This document shows, piece by piece, positions 1 to 10,120 of a DNA stretch of 64,000 nucleotides (position 1 is the stretch's first letter; each line of letters begins with the position of its first letter). Location: assembly GCA_012845835.1 (NCBI GenBank), contig JABAKD010000004.1, forward strand, positions 2,939,433-3,003,432, read 5' to 3'. The translations under genes were made by a program, and so were the position numbers. Source of the stretch: Undaria pinnatifida. Lineage: Eukaryota > Sar > Phaeophyceae > Laminariales > Alariaceae. The notes under the pieces were generated by a model. The model searched no databases. It saw only the letters and a program-made list of their open reading frames with translations, and was not told where the DNA came from.

Positions 1-143
1 ACAGCAGGAACAGGAGGTGATGCAGGATTCGTAGCACTCACAATTATATCATTGCAGGCAGTACACAATGGTGCCGATGTTGTAGGCTCAGCACGCTCCA
101 TGGCAAACCAGGTTGCGTAATTGAAGCCAGCACCGATGGACGA

Positions 144-500
144 TATATTATAAAAATAAAAAGGCACTCCAGCTGTGGGATCGAAGATTTCGTCGAAATT
201 CATCTTTGCAAGCTGTGTGTGATACTCCGATTGCGCGTGTTACTGTGTGTGTCCCCATGAAGGATATAGATCGGCGAATCCCCTTGGAACTGCATTGTAG
301 CCTGTACCAAGGTCAACACGGAGACGTTAATCAATCTGTGCGCGGATAAAACCCGTTCTTGAGAGGGACAAAATCTGACAGCTGTGGAAAGAAATGCATC
401 TGTTTGTCAAGTATATCCCGTAGGTCGTATAACCCGTTAGGGGAGGGCGGAGGTTTTTAAGGGCGTGGGAGCCGGGGGCGGGGGGGCGGGGGGTTTGAAG
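144..500 (+). repeat. Dispersed G/C-rich repeat (family 1), copy A
   Basis: Non-coding repeat. Its left end carries a motif (GCTGTGGGATCGAAGA, then TCATCTTTGCAAGCTG) that recurs at ten or more places here. It then runs through blocks such as GAGGGACAAAATCTGACAGC into a G-rich right end with long G runs (about 470-520). The same order of blocks is seen in reverse at 35870-36160, 38985-39340 and 56627-56986, and in this orientation at 56991-57361. Open frames through the G-rich part are proline- or glycine-rich artefacts. Confidence 0.8.
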
Positions 501-943
501 GATAGATAGGGGGGGGGGTATATAATATATGGTCCCTTGCTCGTCGTGGAGAGGATACGCATTTTGTGGAACAAATCCGGGTTGAGTCCGTTCGTGCCGT
601 GCGAAAGGCGCGAGGCTGTGTCTGGATCGCTAAACGCAGCATTAAACTGACAGCTGTTTCGGCTGCAGTTCACTGAACGCCGAAAGGCTAGAAACAGCAT
701 AATTTGCTGTATTAGGCATACCAGGCATACTGCACCCTGCTGTATTGCACAAACCCTAGATCCTGTTTAGCCTCTTGTCCAACCAACTATCATTAACACA
801 GGGAAAGCTCGACGGGAGCCCCCACCGACCAAACCCCTATATATCGAGAATCTTCCAAACCTTGTAATTTGAACTTGTACATGTTTCCCTTCAATTTTGG
901 CTGTCCAGATTGGGCGACTGTTCCTGCTCGCCCTTCAACCAAG

Positions 944-2893
944 ATGGCGGACGCCGGGCCGGCTATAGACCAGGCCACAACCCTTCCTCTCAAAAGGGTA
1001 ATCAGCCATCGGAAGCTCATTGCCAAGGTATTCCCGCGATCGATGAGCGACGAGATGAGACATTCTATATCACCAGTGGACCGGGAGATGTTTCACTGCG
1101 CCGCATCACAAGGCATGCTATCCTCTATCCTAGTGCTGTTGTCAGATGGGAAGTTTTCTTGCGATATGCCCGATGGTTTCGGCCGCACTCCACTCCACTG
1201 GGCCGCCGAACAGGGGCACCGAAACGTGGTCTTTGCTCTGCTTAGAGCGGGAGCGTGTGTTGACCCTCGCAGCCACCGTAAAGCCACCCCAATCATGCTG
1301 GCGGCATCTAGAGGACATGAGGCTGTTGTCAGAGTGTTGCTCAAGTATCGTGCTGGCGAATCAGACTGCCCGCCCTTGGACTGCCATCGCCGCGGCATTG
1401 AGCACTGGAGGAGCACCGCCCTCCACTGCTCAGCTGCTGCTGGACACGTGCGAACGGTAGAACTTCTGCTCGATGCTGGTTTTAACAGGGAACAACGCGA
1501 TGGGGCGGGCTTAACACCAGCCGAGATATCCGCCAGAACGTCGCACGTCACATCTGCGGCCATCACACATCTGCTGCTGCCTACGAGCGACATGGGGGGT
1601 AAGCTGGTCCACGACTACACGAACATGATGGTGGAAGACGTGGCTATGGTATCCGGTCTTGTCAAAGGGGGTGCATTTCTTGGTTGGCGAGATGGAACCG
1701 GATACACGCCATTGCATCGGGCGGTGCACTTCCATCACGCCATTGTCTCCAGGCTCTTGCTACAGGCGGGAGCCGATCCGAATCCTCGCGACCACCATGG
1801 GGCCTCTCCGCTACATGTCGCCGCCGGCACTGGACGTGAGGAAATAGTAGCCGATCTTCTTGAGGCCGGGGCCGACACAGAACTACAAACGGTCGGCGGG
1901 TACTCCCCGCTCAGCGCGGCAGTCGCGAACAACAGGGTTAGTGGTAACAGGATGAACGTCGTTAGGCTCCTGCTTAATGCAGGAGCCTCCACGGAGCATC
2001 GCGATGTCGTTTACGGTCAGACCTCACTATCCTGGGCTTGTAGAAGTGGCCTCGCTCCCATTGTCCGTGTTTTGTTGGAAGCTGGGGCTGACGTCGAGTC
2101 GAGATCCTCGGCTGGATTGACACCCCTACACTTAGCTTGTCGCTATAACAGCGCCGAGAGCGTGGAGGCCTTGCTCAACGCGGGGGCAGACCCAAACGTG
2201 GTGGACCAGGTGGCTGCAGATGCGGTAGCAAAGTCGTCATTTAAGAGTGGCACGAGTGTCTCAATGCCTATTGCTATCGACGTAATAGGTCTAGGCTGCT
2301 CTCTTGAGCGCGTGGAGGATCCGAGGTACCCCTCAGTAGCGGTGGCAGCCAGACGGTTGGATATAGCCTCAGTGAAGCGCATTCAATCGGCCCTCCAGAG
2401 CGCCCAGCAGGAGCATTCTTGGCGCCGCCGTGGTTGGTTGGTCATACTCGCGAACAGGCGGACTACGGTAGAGAAGGTCGGGGCCAGAGGTGAGCGGCGG
2501 CCGGTTATCCGTGAAGGTTGTAGCAGCGCTATTCTTCCGGCATCTATGACATCTCGATGTGTCGATACCACCGACCAACGCCCACCATATTCTCACCAGA
2601 AGAAAGCTGCCTGGTATCGTGTCGACGATTGTTCTTACAGCGGCAGGTCTGAAACTCACCAACCTCGAGGAAAATCAAGTGACGGATCGAGCATCGTAAA
2701 GAAAAGGTTAAGGAGAGTCGACGACGCCATAATGGTGCTTTCAAGAGGGAATTCCTGTGATCAACGTCAAACGTGTGGCTACATGGGAGCTCAGGAGAAT
2801 GTGGCAGCCCTCCTGCCGAAAACTGTCTATGCTCTGCTTGAACTCGCAGCGGTTGAGGTGGGCCTATTTCACAGAGTGGTGATGTTTATCTGA
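944..2893 (+). CDS. Ankyrin-repeat protein
   Basis: Predicted protein of 649 residues, built mainly of ankyrin repeats, which are helix-turn-helix protein-binding modules. About nine repeats can be read between residues 75 and 430; examples are GRTPLHWAAEQGH, TGYTPLHRAVHFHH, GASPLHVAAGTGR and GLTPLHLACRYN, with repeat ends such as LLLQAGADPN. I chose the ATG at 944 because its context (aagATGG) is strong and the protein there begins MADAG; the frame is open back to an ATG at 869, which would add 25 residues of no ankyrin character. After the repeats comes a basic block SWRRRGWLVIL (about residue 511) and a hydrophobic end LFHRVVMFI, both reminiscent of brown-algal ankyrin proteins (recalled, not searched). 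The stretch between them looks non-conserved and may be an unspliced intron. No signal peptide or membrane span is seen. The binding partner is unknown. Confidence 0.85.
   Translation: MADAGPAIDQATTLPLKRVISHRKLIAKVFPRSMSDEMRHSISPVDREMFHCAASQGMLSSILVLLSDGKFSCDMPDGFGRTPLHWAAEQGHRNVVFALLRAGACVDPRSHRKATPIMLAASRGHEAVVRVLLKYRAGESDCPPLDCHRRGIEHWRSTALHCSAAAGHVRTVELLLDAGFNREQRDGAGLTPAEISARTSHVTSAAITHLLLPTSDMGGKLVHDYTNMMVEDVAMVSGLVKGGAFLGWRDGTGYTPLHRAVHFHHAIVSRLLLQAGADPNPRDHHGASPLHVAAGTGREEIVADLLEAGADTELQTVGGYSPLSAAVANNRVSGNRMNVVRLLLNAGASTEHRDVVYGQTSLSWACRSGLAPIVRVLLEAGADVESRSSAGLTPLHLACRYNSAESVEALLNAGADPNVVDQVAADAVAKSSFKSGTSVSMPIAIDVIGLGCSLERVEDPRYPSVAVAARRLDIASVKRIQSALQSAQQEHSWRRRGWLVILANRRTTVEKVGARGERRPVIREGCSSAILPASMTSRCVDTTDQRPPYSHQKKAAWYRVDDCSYSGRSETHQPRGKSSDGSSIVKKRLRRVDDAIMVLSRGNSCDQRQTCGYMGAQENVAALLPKTVYALLELAAVEVGLFHRVVMFI
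2468..2794 (+). other. Candidate in-frame intron in the ankyrin gene
   Basis: The sequence between the WRRRGWLVIL block and the C-terminal hydrophobic tail is polar and low in pattern. A possible GTAGAG donor at 2468 and a CTCAG acceptor ending at 2794 bound 327 bases, a multiple of three with no in-frame stop, so splicing and read-through give the same C-terminus. Removal would bring the two conserved-looking blocks close together. The donor is not ideal, and a GTGAGC site at 2490 would shift the frame. Confidence 0.3.
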
Positions 2894-4057
2894 CCGCGAT
2901 TGATCCAGTTCTTAGTGGATCTATTGCTGGCGGGAGGAACGATGTTGTGCAATGTTGGGTGGCAACTCGCTTTTTAGGTTCTGGTGATGTGGTACGTCAT
3001 GTGTTGTGAGAGGAATCTGGCTAGTGGCTCTATCGCAGGAGAGAGGGATCATCGGCGCCTTGTTGATCGGAAGATCGCGCAGCGTCGTGGACGAGGAATA
3101 TGGCATAATGAGAGTGAATCTCGTTTATCCAGGTATCGAAGGTCGTGCGATATCGATTGTGGGATAAGCTAAGCCAGGGTATATCAACACATGGCGACAA
3201 TACCCATACAGTTTCTGCTGCGGTTCGTGTGATCTGCAATTAACTCCAGCTGAGGACCGTTTTGTTGTTTGTAGCTGATGTTGGGTTCGGAGAAATCTAT
3301 GAGATTGGAGGTTGGCGCGTGCTCGTTGTGCGGGGGCACTAACTACCATGCATGTGGTTGCTTGCGTTGATTGGTTGGTTGCAGCCTCTTCCTGTTTTGT
3401 TGTAAGCTATAACTTGTGCATCATCAGCACGATCCGGGCGCCCAAAATAAAGATCCCCCACACCTCAACTTGCTCCGGATAGACGATCGTGGTGGCTCTG
3501 TGGAACGTCGTGGTCGTTGATTTTGCTGGCGAAGTTCTACGAACGATATAGGGCTTCGTCGAGCACGGCAATAACTTAAGTACCTGTTGGTGTTCGCAGC
3601 AATTCCAGACAGCGATAAACGTGGCAGCTCTGCAGAAGACGGAAGTAGTCATCGTCGTTCTTCAGCACCAGGCTCCTGATCATGACGGTGGCGAATGGTC
3701 CTGGCAGCTCTGTCAAGCAGCTCAACGCGCATCGAACGCAGCAACTCGGGACATCCGGGACGTAATCGTATTCAAATTGTACCTCGTCAACGGCAGCTAT
3801 GCGATGTTGTCATGTAAATCGAGGTTCATAGCCTGTTCTTGACACAGCATGTTTCAGTGGCTTATGCTAGATCCGTTTATTTTTTACATCCTCCTAAACG
3901 CGTCAGGTGTAAGTTCAATAAATATAGGGTCGACAGTCACCTTTGTAAGCTACGTGATACACCGGCCGCTCGTTTGTACAGGTGCATTATCCTTTGAATA
4001 TATGTGACTTCTACAACGGATGTTGTTAGGGTGAACATCAACAGCAAATTGTTACAA
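2894..4057. other. Intergenic stretch, no gene seen
   Basis: Downstream of the ankyrin stop. Short open frames exist in several phases, but none has recognisable domains or codon character. The only structure I can support is a weak copy of the family 1 end motif near 3905-3965 (GTCAGGTGTAAGTTC then CACCTTTGTAAGCTACG). Confidence 0.6.
3905..3965 (+). repeat. Family 1 end motif, diverged copy
   Basis: Matches the conserved terminal block of family 1 (GTCAG-TGT-AGTTC-A-AAAT, GGGTCGA, CACCTTTGTAAGCTACGTGATAC in order), with several mismatches. There is no accompanying G-rich body, so this is a truncated copy or an independent short repeat. Confidence 0.55.
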
Positions 4058-4495
4058 GGGCTCCGGCCCGCGGACGACTGACGCCGCCCGCTGCGCATGC
4101 GCAAGGAAGAATGCAGCTAAAACATGTAAACGGATCAGAAAGAAGAGGCCCACGAATTGGCGCGAACAGCGAATTGACAAAGCCAAGAGTTGCTTGTGCA
4201 GAGAAAATTGCGCTGTGCTATGCTGTGTGCTTGTTGGCGGTGTCACGTGCTGATCGACAGTACGGCTGTAATTTGCGTGGGGGAAAAACATGGGGGGAGA
4301 GAGAGATCAAACGAAGAAAGACTAGAAGAAGAGTGCACAACAACACGTATACCTGGTACTGTTGTATGTTTGAAAGAACGAACAGCATAGCCCGACACAG
4401 CACAGCATAGCCCGACACAGCACCGCAGCGCAGGGCAAGGCAAGGCACAGCACGACACCGCACCGTACGGCGCTGCGCTGCGATACTGGACTATT
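4058..4495 (+). repeat. Interspersed repeat family 3, copy 1
   Basis: Begins with a conserved GACGCCGCCCGC block followed by GCGCAAGGAAGA, continues through AAAGAAGAGGCCCACGA, a GCTGTGTGCTTG region, a G run, and ACACGTATACCTGGTACTG, and ends in a degenerate CACAGCACAGCA/CCGCAC simple repeat finishing GGCGCTGCGCTGC. The same series of blocks recurs at 5445-5690, 6427-6880 and in part at 6247-6426 and 6940-7080. No reading frame is shared between copies, so it is probably a non-coding mobile repeat. Confidence 0.75.
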
Positions 4496-4604
4496 TATAG
4501 CCGGCCTGATCTGAGCTGGGAGTGCAATGTGATTCAACACCGATGTACAAACCTGGTGTTGTAGTAGTACCGGTACGCGGTATGAATTTTGAAAAAAATT
4601 AAAT

Positions 4605-4740
4605 TTTGAGAAGCGCTGAGAGGCGATGCTTCGGGCATCCGAGCCTCCCGCTCAGCCGTCCGGAGAGGAGAATATGTTAAAGTTAGTGTTGGAAGCAAAA
4701 CAAAATGGAGACCGCTCAGGAAATCGATATTTTTTGTAAG
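4605..4740 (+). repeat. Interspersed repeat family 2, copy 1
   Basis: Conserved blocks: GGCATCCGAGCC, GCTCAGCCGTCCGGAGAGG, AGAAT-TGTTAAAG-TAGTGT and CTCAGGAAATCGATATTT followed by TTGTAAG. The same order is found at 5335-5425 and 7345-7486. Function unknown; no coding potential. Confidence 0.7.
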
Positions 4741-4907
4741 GAGGTCAATAGGACTACCGGTATCCAGTAGACCACATAGTCACTGTGATTTTGTGGTCTA
4801 GTGGATAGGCCGCTCAGGAAATCGATATTTTTTGTAAGGAGGTCAATAGGACTACCGGTATCCAGTAGACCACATAGTCACTGTGATTTTGTGGTCTAGT
4901 GGATAGA
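4712..4907 (+). repeat. 98-bp tandem duplication
   Basis: Two head-to-tail units, 4712-4809 and 4810-4907, identical except at the last position or two. Each starts CCGCTCAGGAAATCGATA and ends in GTGGTCTAGTGGATAG, so each carries a pol III A-box. Only the second unit is followed by a B-box. Near identity points to a recent duplication. Confidence 0.9.
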
Positions 4908-4955
4908 CTGCCCGCTTCGGAGCGTAGTGTGCGTGGGTTCGAATCCCGGTGTGCG
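4885..4955 (+). other. tRNA-like pol III promoter (SINE-type head)
   Basis: A perfect A-box (TGGTCTAGTGG, 4892-4902) and a perfect B-box (GGTTCGAATCC, 4936-4946) lie 34 bases apart, the spacing expected in a tRNA gene. A four-pair D-stem (GTCT/AGAC) forms. The anticodon and acceptor stems do not pair, so this is not a functional tRNA. The upstream hairpin (ACCACA...TGTGGT) is shared with the copy at 5115-5190. A tRNA-derived SINE or tRNA pseudogene is the likely origin. Confidence 0.6.
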
Positions 4956-5114
4956 TTGTCTTCACATTATACCGTTCTTGCTACCCAACACCAGTACACC
5001 CAGAGTCCGTGCTACCGAAAATATGTATATTGATCGTACTCATAATAAAAGCATTGGTAGTATACTCATAAAAAAGGAGACGGTGAGAAACGCTGAGAAG
5101 AACACCACAGAGTC

Positions 5115-5190
5115 GCTGTGACTATGTGGTGTAGTATATAGACTGATCGCTCATGAGCCTGGTGTTCGTTGCTTCGAATCCGGGTATCAT
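5115..5190 (+). other. tRNA-like sequence, degenerate second copy
   Basis: Related to the unit at 4885-4955: an ACCACA...TGTGGT hairpin, an imperfect A-box (TGGTGTAGTAT at 5127), an ATAGACTG block and an imperfect B-box (GCTTCGAATCC, 5171-5181). Stems are poor. Probably an older copy of the same pol III-derived repeat. Confidence 0.45.
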
Positions 5191-5250
5191 CGGAGAGAAA
5201 CAAATAGGATGCTCATAAAAACATTGATTTAATTGATGAAATATTATAGC

Positions 5251-5310
5251 GACGTCAGCTGTGAGTTCGACGAATTTGGGGTCGATATTCATCTTTGCAA
5301 GCTACGTACT
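5251..5310 (+). repeat. Family 1 end motif
   Basis: Reads GACGTCAGCTGTGAGTTCG, then ATTTGGGGTCGATATTCA and TCTTTGCAAGCTACG, one of the best-preserved copies of the dispersed end motif. The G-rich body is absent. Confidence 0.7.
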
Positions 5311-5334
5311 ATATCTTTCGCCCGTCTTTGGATT

Positions 5335-5425
5335 TATTTAGCCGTCCGGAGAGGAGAATGTCTTAAATTTAGTGTGGGAAATGGAGGTCTCTCAGGGCCT
5401 CTCTGGAGATCGATATTTGTAAGTA
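5335..5425 (+). repeat. Interspersed repeat family 2, copy 2
   Basis: Carries AGCCGTCCGGAGAGGAGAAT, CTTAAATTTAGTGTGG, GGCCTCTC and GATCGATATTTGTAAGTA in the same order as the copies at 4605 and 7345. Shorter at the left, where it abuts a family 1 motif. Confidence 0.65.
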
Positions 5426-5444
5426 AGTCTAAAAAGACTATGCT

Positions 5445-5690
5445 CCGCGGGAGGCTGACGCCGCCCGCTTCGCTCGCGCAAGGAAGAATACAACAAAAAA
5501 AACATGTAGGTAGAGGGAACAGAAAGAAGAGGCCCACATGATTTGGTGCGACGAGCAAATTGATAACGCAAAGAGCTGCTTGTGCAGAGCTGTTGACAGT
5601 TTCCCTCTGCTGTGCAATGCTGTTTTGTGTGCTTATTGGCGATGCCACGTTCTGATCGGCAGTGCGGGTGTAATTTGAGGGGGGGTGGGG
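5445..5690 (+). repeat. Interspersed repeat family 3, copy 2
   Basis: Starts with GACGCCGCCCGCTTCGCTCG, followed by GCGCAAGGAAGA, AGAAAGAAGAGGCCCAC and GTGTGCTTATTGGCGATG, and stops at a G run near 5690. The right half of the family (CACAGC simple repeat) is missing. Confidence 0.7.
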
Positions 5691-6246
5691 GGTGTACTCA
5701 ATTTGTGCATGGCCGTAGTCGTATGACCTTAGACCCTCGCATCACTACTATGCCGGGACGGAGCACGTCAGGTTTTCCCTAAACAGGCATACATTGCTTG
5801 CACCAAGCGCGAAGCGCCGTGAGGTGCTCGGCGAGTCGTGAAGGGTGAACCGCATCCTTCCAAGAACCGCTCGTAAGACGGACTTCGGCCCCTTGTGCCT
5901 ACTTTCTTGCTTATGGATGACATCGCCAATGAGTTACTTTGTTTTCTGGTGTGGCAACTCCAAAGACAGCAATAAGAGTTACTATTTCACAGCCTCGTGG
6001 GTGCTTCATCATATTCACACTACGTAATGCGATCATTCCCCATGTGGTTCTCCACCCCGCACAATATGATCAAACTCGATAACCATCATGGTGACCGCAA
6101 AAACAAAACAAAACAAATGACACCCTGGTTGTCTAGCTCACGTAGTGATTGGCATGTTTTACAGCGTCGTTGCCAACCAACGCCAACCCCAATGTAATGT
6201 AATGTTTCTAGCTTTGGTGCCAACCGATGCCAACTATTGTATATAA
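5691..6246. other. No gene seen
   Basis: Unique-looking sequence between two family 3 copies. I see no conserved protein, RNA or repeat feature. Confidence 0.5.
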
Positions 6247-6426
6247 TTTTTATATGGGTAATTTGCGGGGGGGGGGGAGGGGGGGGGGCGTAGGGGCGAA
6301 GAGAGGGCAATCAGCTTTGAAAACTGAAAGACGAGTAAAAAAAACACGTACATACCGGTACCTGGAACCTGGTATTTCGCATCATATACGTACCTGGTAC
6401 TGCTGTGTGTTCAAAAGAAGCACAGC
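6247..6426 (+). repeat. Interspersed repeat family 3, right-half fragment
   Basis: Begins at a G run (6264-6290) and contains GAAAGACGAGTAAAA, ACACGTACATACCGGTACC and TTTCGCATCATATACG, matching the right half of the copy at 6427-6880. It ends exactly where the next GACGCCGCCCGC block starts, so the two are adjacent in tandem. Confidence 0.65.
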
Positions 6427-6880
6427 GACGCCGCCCGCTTCGCTCGCGCAAGGAAGATCCAACTAAAACATGTAAAGGGGGTGGAAAGAAGAGGCCCACG
6501 ATTTAGTGAGAAGCGAATGGATATTGCCAAGCGCTGCTTGCGCAGAGCTATTAATGGTTGCCCTGTGCTGTGCATTGTGCTGTGTGCTTGCCGGCGAGAT
6601 CACATTCTGATCAGCAGTCCGGGTGCAACTTGCGGGGGGGAGGGGGACACAAGGACCGAGAGAGGACAGTCAACTTTGAAGAAAGCCAAAAGACGAGTGC
6701 AAAAACACGTACACACCGGTACCTGGTACCTGATACTTCGCATTATTTACCTCGTATTGCTGTACGTTCGAAAGAAAGTACAGCGCAGCATGACACAGCA
6801 CCACACCGCAGGGCAAAGCACGGCACCGCACGGCACCGCACGGCGCTGCGCTGCTGTGAGCTGTATAGCTGTGGGCTGAG
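6427..6880 (+). repeat. Interspersed repeat family 3, copy 3 (most complete)
   Basis: Has every block of the family: GACGCCGCCCGC, GCGCAAGGAAGA, AAGAAGAGGCCCACGA, GTGCTGTGTGCTTG, a G run, AAAGACGAGTGCAAAAACAC, ACCGGTACCTGGTACC, and a terminal degenerate repeat of GCACGGCACCGCAC type ending GGCGCTGCGCTGCTG. No shared open frame with other copies. Confidence 0.7.
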
Positions 6881-6939
6881 CTGAGCTGGGGAGATGCATT
6901 TGTATCGCTATTAAACAAAGTTAGAGAAAGTACAGCAAA

Positions 6940-7080
6940 TCACTCACCACGGGACAGCGCGGCACAGCATCGCACAACACCGCACAGCATCGCACGGCAG
7001 TACCGCAACCCACGGCGAGGAACACCAGGGCACGCCAGGGAGCGGCACTGCACGGCGCTGCGCTGCTGAGCTAGCGCTGC
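6940..7080 (+). repeat. Family 3 terminal simple-repeat fragment
   Basis: CACCGCACAGCATCGCACGG-type degenerate repeat ending in GGCGCTGCGCTGCTGAG, equal to the right end of the complete family 3 copy just upstream. Apparently a second, truncated end. Confidence 0.6.
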
Positions 7081-7344
7081 TGTGCGGAGCTGAGCTGATG
7101 ATATGATGAGCCAAGCTGAGATCATCAGGATGTTACCTCTTCTGGTATGAAAAAAGCTTCGTGCAACCACAAACAAAACGTGGAGGAAGAAATTAAAGAA
7201 AAGCTGGACCGTTCCGCAAGTAACGAGAGGAGGCGGTGTCTAGGTAGTATGTGTGATATTCCCAAAAAAACACGAGCTTTAAACGTAGGGGAAGAAAAAA
7301 TTCAACTTCTCAAAACAATGGACTTTTAAACTTGACCTTTGAAA

Positions 7345-7486
7345 AAAAAACAGAAAGCGCCGAGAACGCTGTTTCAGGCATCCGAGCCCGCTCAGCTGTC
7401 CGGAGAGGAGAATGTCTTAAAGATAGTGTGGAAAGCGAATTAATAGAGGCCTCTGAGGGCCTCTCAGGAAATCGATATTTGTAAGT
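7345..7486 (+). repeat. Interspersed repeat family 2, copy 3
   Basis: GGCATCCGAGCCCGCTCAGC, GTCCGGAGAGGAGAATGTC, TTAAAGATAGTGTGGAAAGC and CTCAGGAAATCGATATTTGT match the earlier copies. It ends with GTAAGTAGTTGC. Confidence 0.7.
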
Positions 7487-7972
7487 AGTTGCTCAATGAA
7501 TAGTAGCTAATACACATGCTTCACATTTGCCCGGTAGCCTACCATACATACGAGAGACGCAAGCACTTTCAGGCAGGACGAGCTGGCTGGTTGCGTTGGA
7601 TGCAAGCTCCGCAGAGCGAAGCTCATCAAAGGGGCTGTCGTGCGGATTGTCGACGGTTGCGAAGCGGAGACGATGCGGTGAAGGAAGAAAGCGAGAAGAA
7701 GGATAATTAACGGGTGCACAGAGTGAGAGCTTGCACAGTACACGTTCGATCGATCACAGCCCAACGAAACATTGAGACCCTTTAATAATGCACGACCCCA
7801 CGAGTCAAGCCTGGATAAAAAACAACTTCACGCAAACTTTGAACTAAGTTCGCGGATTTCAGCCGGCCTGTGTAGTACGTATACGCAACGCTCAAAACGC
7901 GATGCCATACTTGCGCACGAAGTCATCCCACAGTATGGGTCGCAGTTGTTGAACTAAAGTTTTGTGACCGGT
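7487..7972. other. No gene seen
   Basis: Short overlapping open frames only, none recognisable. Unique-looking DNA. Confidence 0.5.
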
Positions 7973-8202
7973 TGAGTTCCTCAAATGTGGAACCGTCGGT
8001 TAATATGATAATTTTACGAGGGCATTCGTTTTTAGGACTAGCACATAGAGGAAATGTTGATCGGGCGTCGCGCGAACGAATGTCTTCAAAATCATGTTTC
8101 GGATGATGATGGATGATGATGTTGATAATGAGCTAGCTCCTCATGTTAGGTGCTCAGAGATTTCTTAGAATCTGCTGCACCACAAGTGTGGGATGACTCC
8201 AC
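7973..8202 (+). repeat. Repeat family 4, left copy
   Basis: Diverged duplicate of 31183-31396: shared blocks are GTTGAGTTCCTCAAATGTGG, ATATGATAATT, GACTAGCACATAGA, CGCGCGAACGAATGTCTTCA, ATCATGTTTCGG and TCTGCTGCACC. This copy has an added GATGATGATG microsatellite (about 8103-8130). Non-coding. Confidence 0.7.
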
Positions 8203-9107
8203 ATTGTTGCTTCTATGCTCATGTTGCGGCTATGCTCTCGAAAGTATGCCAAAACCATCAGCAGATAGATGGTTATCCACTGCTGCGCCTTAGGTACTAT
8301 AGGATCAGATGACTAACATTTCCACTTACTGTATTAATATAATAGGTAACTCGCGAAAGGGGCTCTGTATCTCGCTCATCAAGTGACTGAATATATAGTC
8401 TTGGCACCACCGTGGAGAAAACCCATTCCATGGCGGTGGTGCACGTCGCAAAAAATTCAAAGAGCACAGCATGTAAAATCGCAAAGCAACACGGTAGTCA
8501 CTCGCGCGGGGATGTTGAAATAACCCCCCCTACAATGGCTTTGGTCTTCGTAGTACTAATCATGTAATCCGAAGCTCAATAGTAAAACCACAGGCACAAC
8601 ACGTTGAGCGAAATAGTGTGCATGTTGTGCGGGTGATCGTAAGCTCGTATGCTGGTGAGGAAGTCACACCTTTTTAATGACCAGGAGCCGTACAAAAGCC
8701 TTCAACAGCCCGTTATTGCAAGATGCTTAAATTCCCTGGCATTAAGTCACCCCTGGCCTTAACCACGACAGCCAACATCGGGGGCAAATGGACCAACAAC
8801 ACGTTTCCGTTTCTTCTCGCCTTATACCGAAGCTACACAAGGGGGATACCTCCATCTTCACTTGCGAATAGTACAGGCCACTTGCTCGTGTAGCTCTACA
8901 CCTCGCCCAAACATGGAGATAGGAACGCACCTCGTTGATTCAGGGCAACACGAAATTCCGCGGAAGTGCATACTGACAAAACCCTGGAAGTGCATTCTAA
9001 GTAGACGCTTCCTCGCGCGCGTGGCTCTTAGGTGCAAGGAATCGGCGACCAAAAATATCCTTAATCCATACTCTAACACGTGCAATATTTGTCGTTTCGT
9101 GTCTCTC
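8203..9107. other. No gene seen
   Basis: A 175-codon open frame starting at 8862 runs from here into the Copia gag remnant, but its first part resembles nothing I know and its second part only overlaps the gag pseudogene. I see no independent gene. Confidence 0.5.
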
Positions 9108-10120
9108 ACGGCGCATCTGCTACCATCATCTTCAGGATATTCTACACTCCCAGCCGCAACATCACTTTTATGGGCCACGGATGACAACATCTCGAATTTG
9201 GAAGGCATCAAGCACTGGCACTGCGCCAACCGTCTTCTCTTCGACTTCTTGTTCCTGAGGAGATCGGGAGCTGCGGCCAGCTTTCTTCTACAATTCAAGC
9301 CCAAACGAGGTGACCTTGCGAATGGAAGGCTGCTTGGGATGGTATGGTTAGAAAATATCAAAATGCCACCCGCCAACGTAAATGTATAGAATACTCAAAC
9401 AACAACTAACGGCATATGGTCATGACGGATGGGCGACACCCAGACGTGTTTACAAATGAAGTAGACTATACTATTTACGGGATGAATTGGTGGATATGGG
9501 AGAGGTATTCAACGATGACAGCATATTGGACATAGTGCTGTAAGGACTCACGGATGAATACCTGAAAATAAAATATAGCGCCGGAGCAAATGATGACTTC
9601 ACACTCGACCGAGCTGTGATAACAATGCGTAATACGTACGCGAATAGAGCGGCCTTTGCGAAAAGCGAAGGGGCGTAAATCTGCTCTATAATAGTCACGT
9701 CAACCCCGTCAGCAGTATTGACCTGTTCACACTGCAAAAAGCCAGGCCATTGATTCCAAAATTGCTTTCAAAGCAAGGGAAAGATGTCGAGGAAGAAAAC
9801 TCCCCCGACACCTCCAAATATTTCGTGGTGTAGCCTGCATAATACCGACCGCCACGATAATAGCGACTGTCGGTCTCAAATTCGGGACGGCAGTATAACC
9901 CGTCGCCCTCGTCCTGATCAACAAAATGGTCGGCATAAAAACAACCGCAGCGCTCACGCCAACACCGCCACAACTCCAACTTCAACAACGCAAACGGAAG
10001 CTTACGTCCCAGTGATACATGCTCCATCCACTACAGCAGCTGCGACTACAGCAGCTACTTATACGTCCTTCGCGACTTCTCCCTGTCCAACCTCACCTCC
10101 GGTTGGTATAGCTTATTTTT
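9108..10120 (+). pseudogene. Copia gag remnant, left member of an inverted pair
   Basis: Plus-strand relic of the gag region whose better copy lies on the minus strand at 16180-15175. Readable pieces in order: ATDDNISN and HWHCANRLLFDFLFL (about 9175-9260), DELVDMGEVFNDDSILD (about 9485-9535), LTLDEYLK-like DDFTLDRAVITMRN (about 9592-9635), and a zinc knuckle CSHCKKPGH-FQNC (about 9727-9768) in which the Arg codon has become TGA. Another TAA follows DIVL. It ends at PPVGIAY (about 10118), just before the protease, and is joined directly to the palindrome arm. The protease-to-RNase H part has been deleted. It is not functional. Confidence 0.8.

Noticed and set aside
4885-4955. Functional tRNA gene
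   Set aside because: A- and B-boxes are perfect, but the anticodon and acceptor stems do not pair and no CCA-compatible end is formed. Kept as a tRNA-derived relic.
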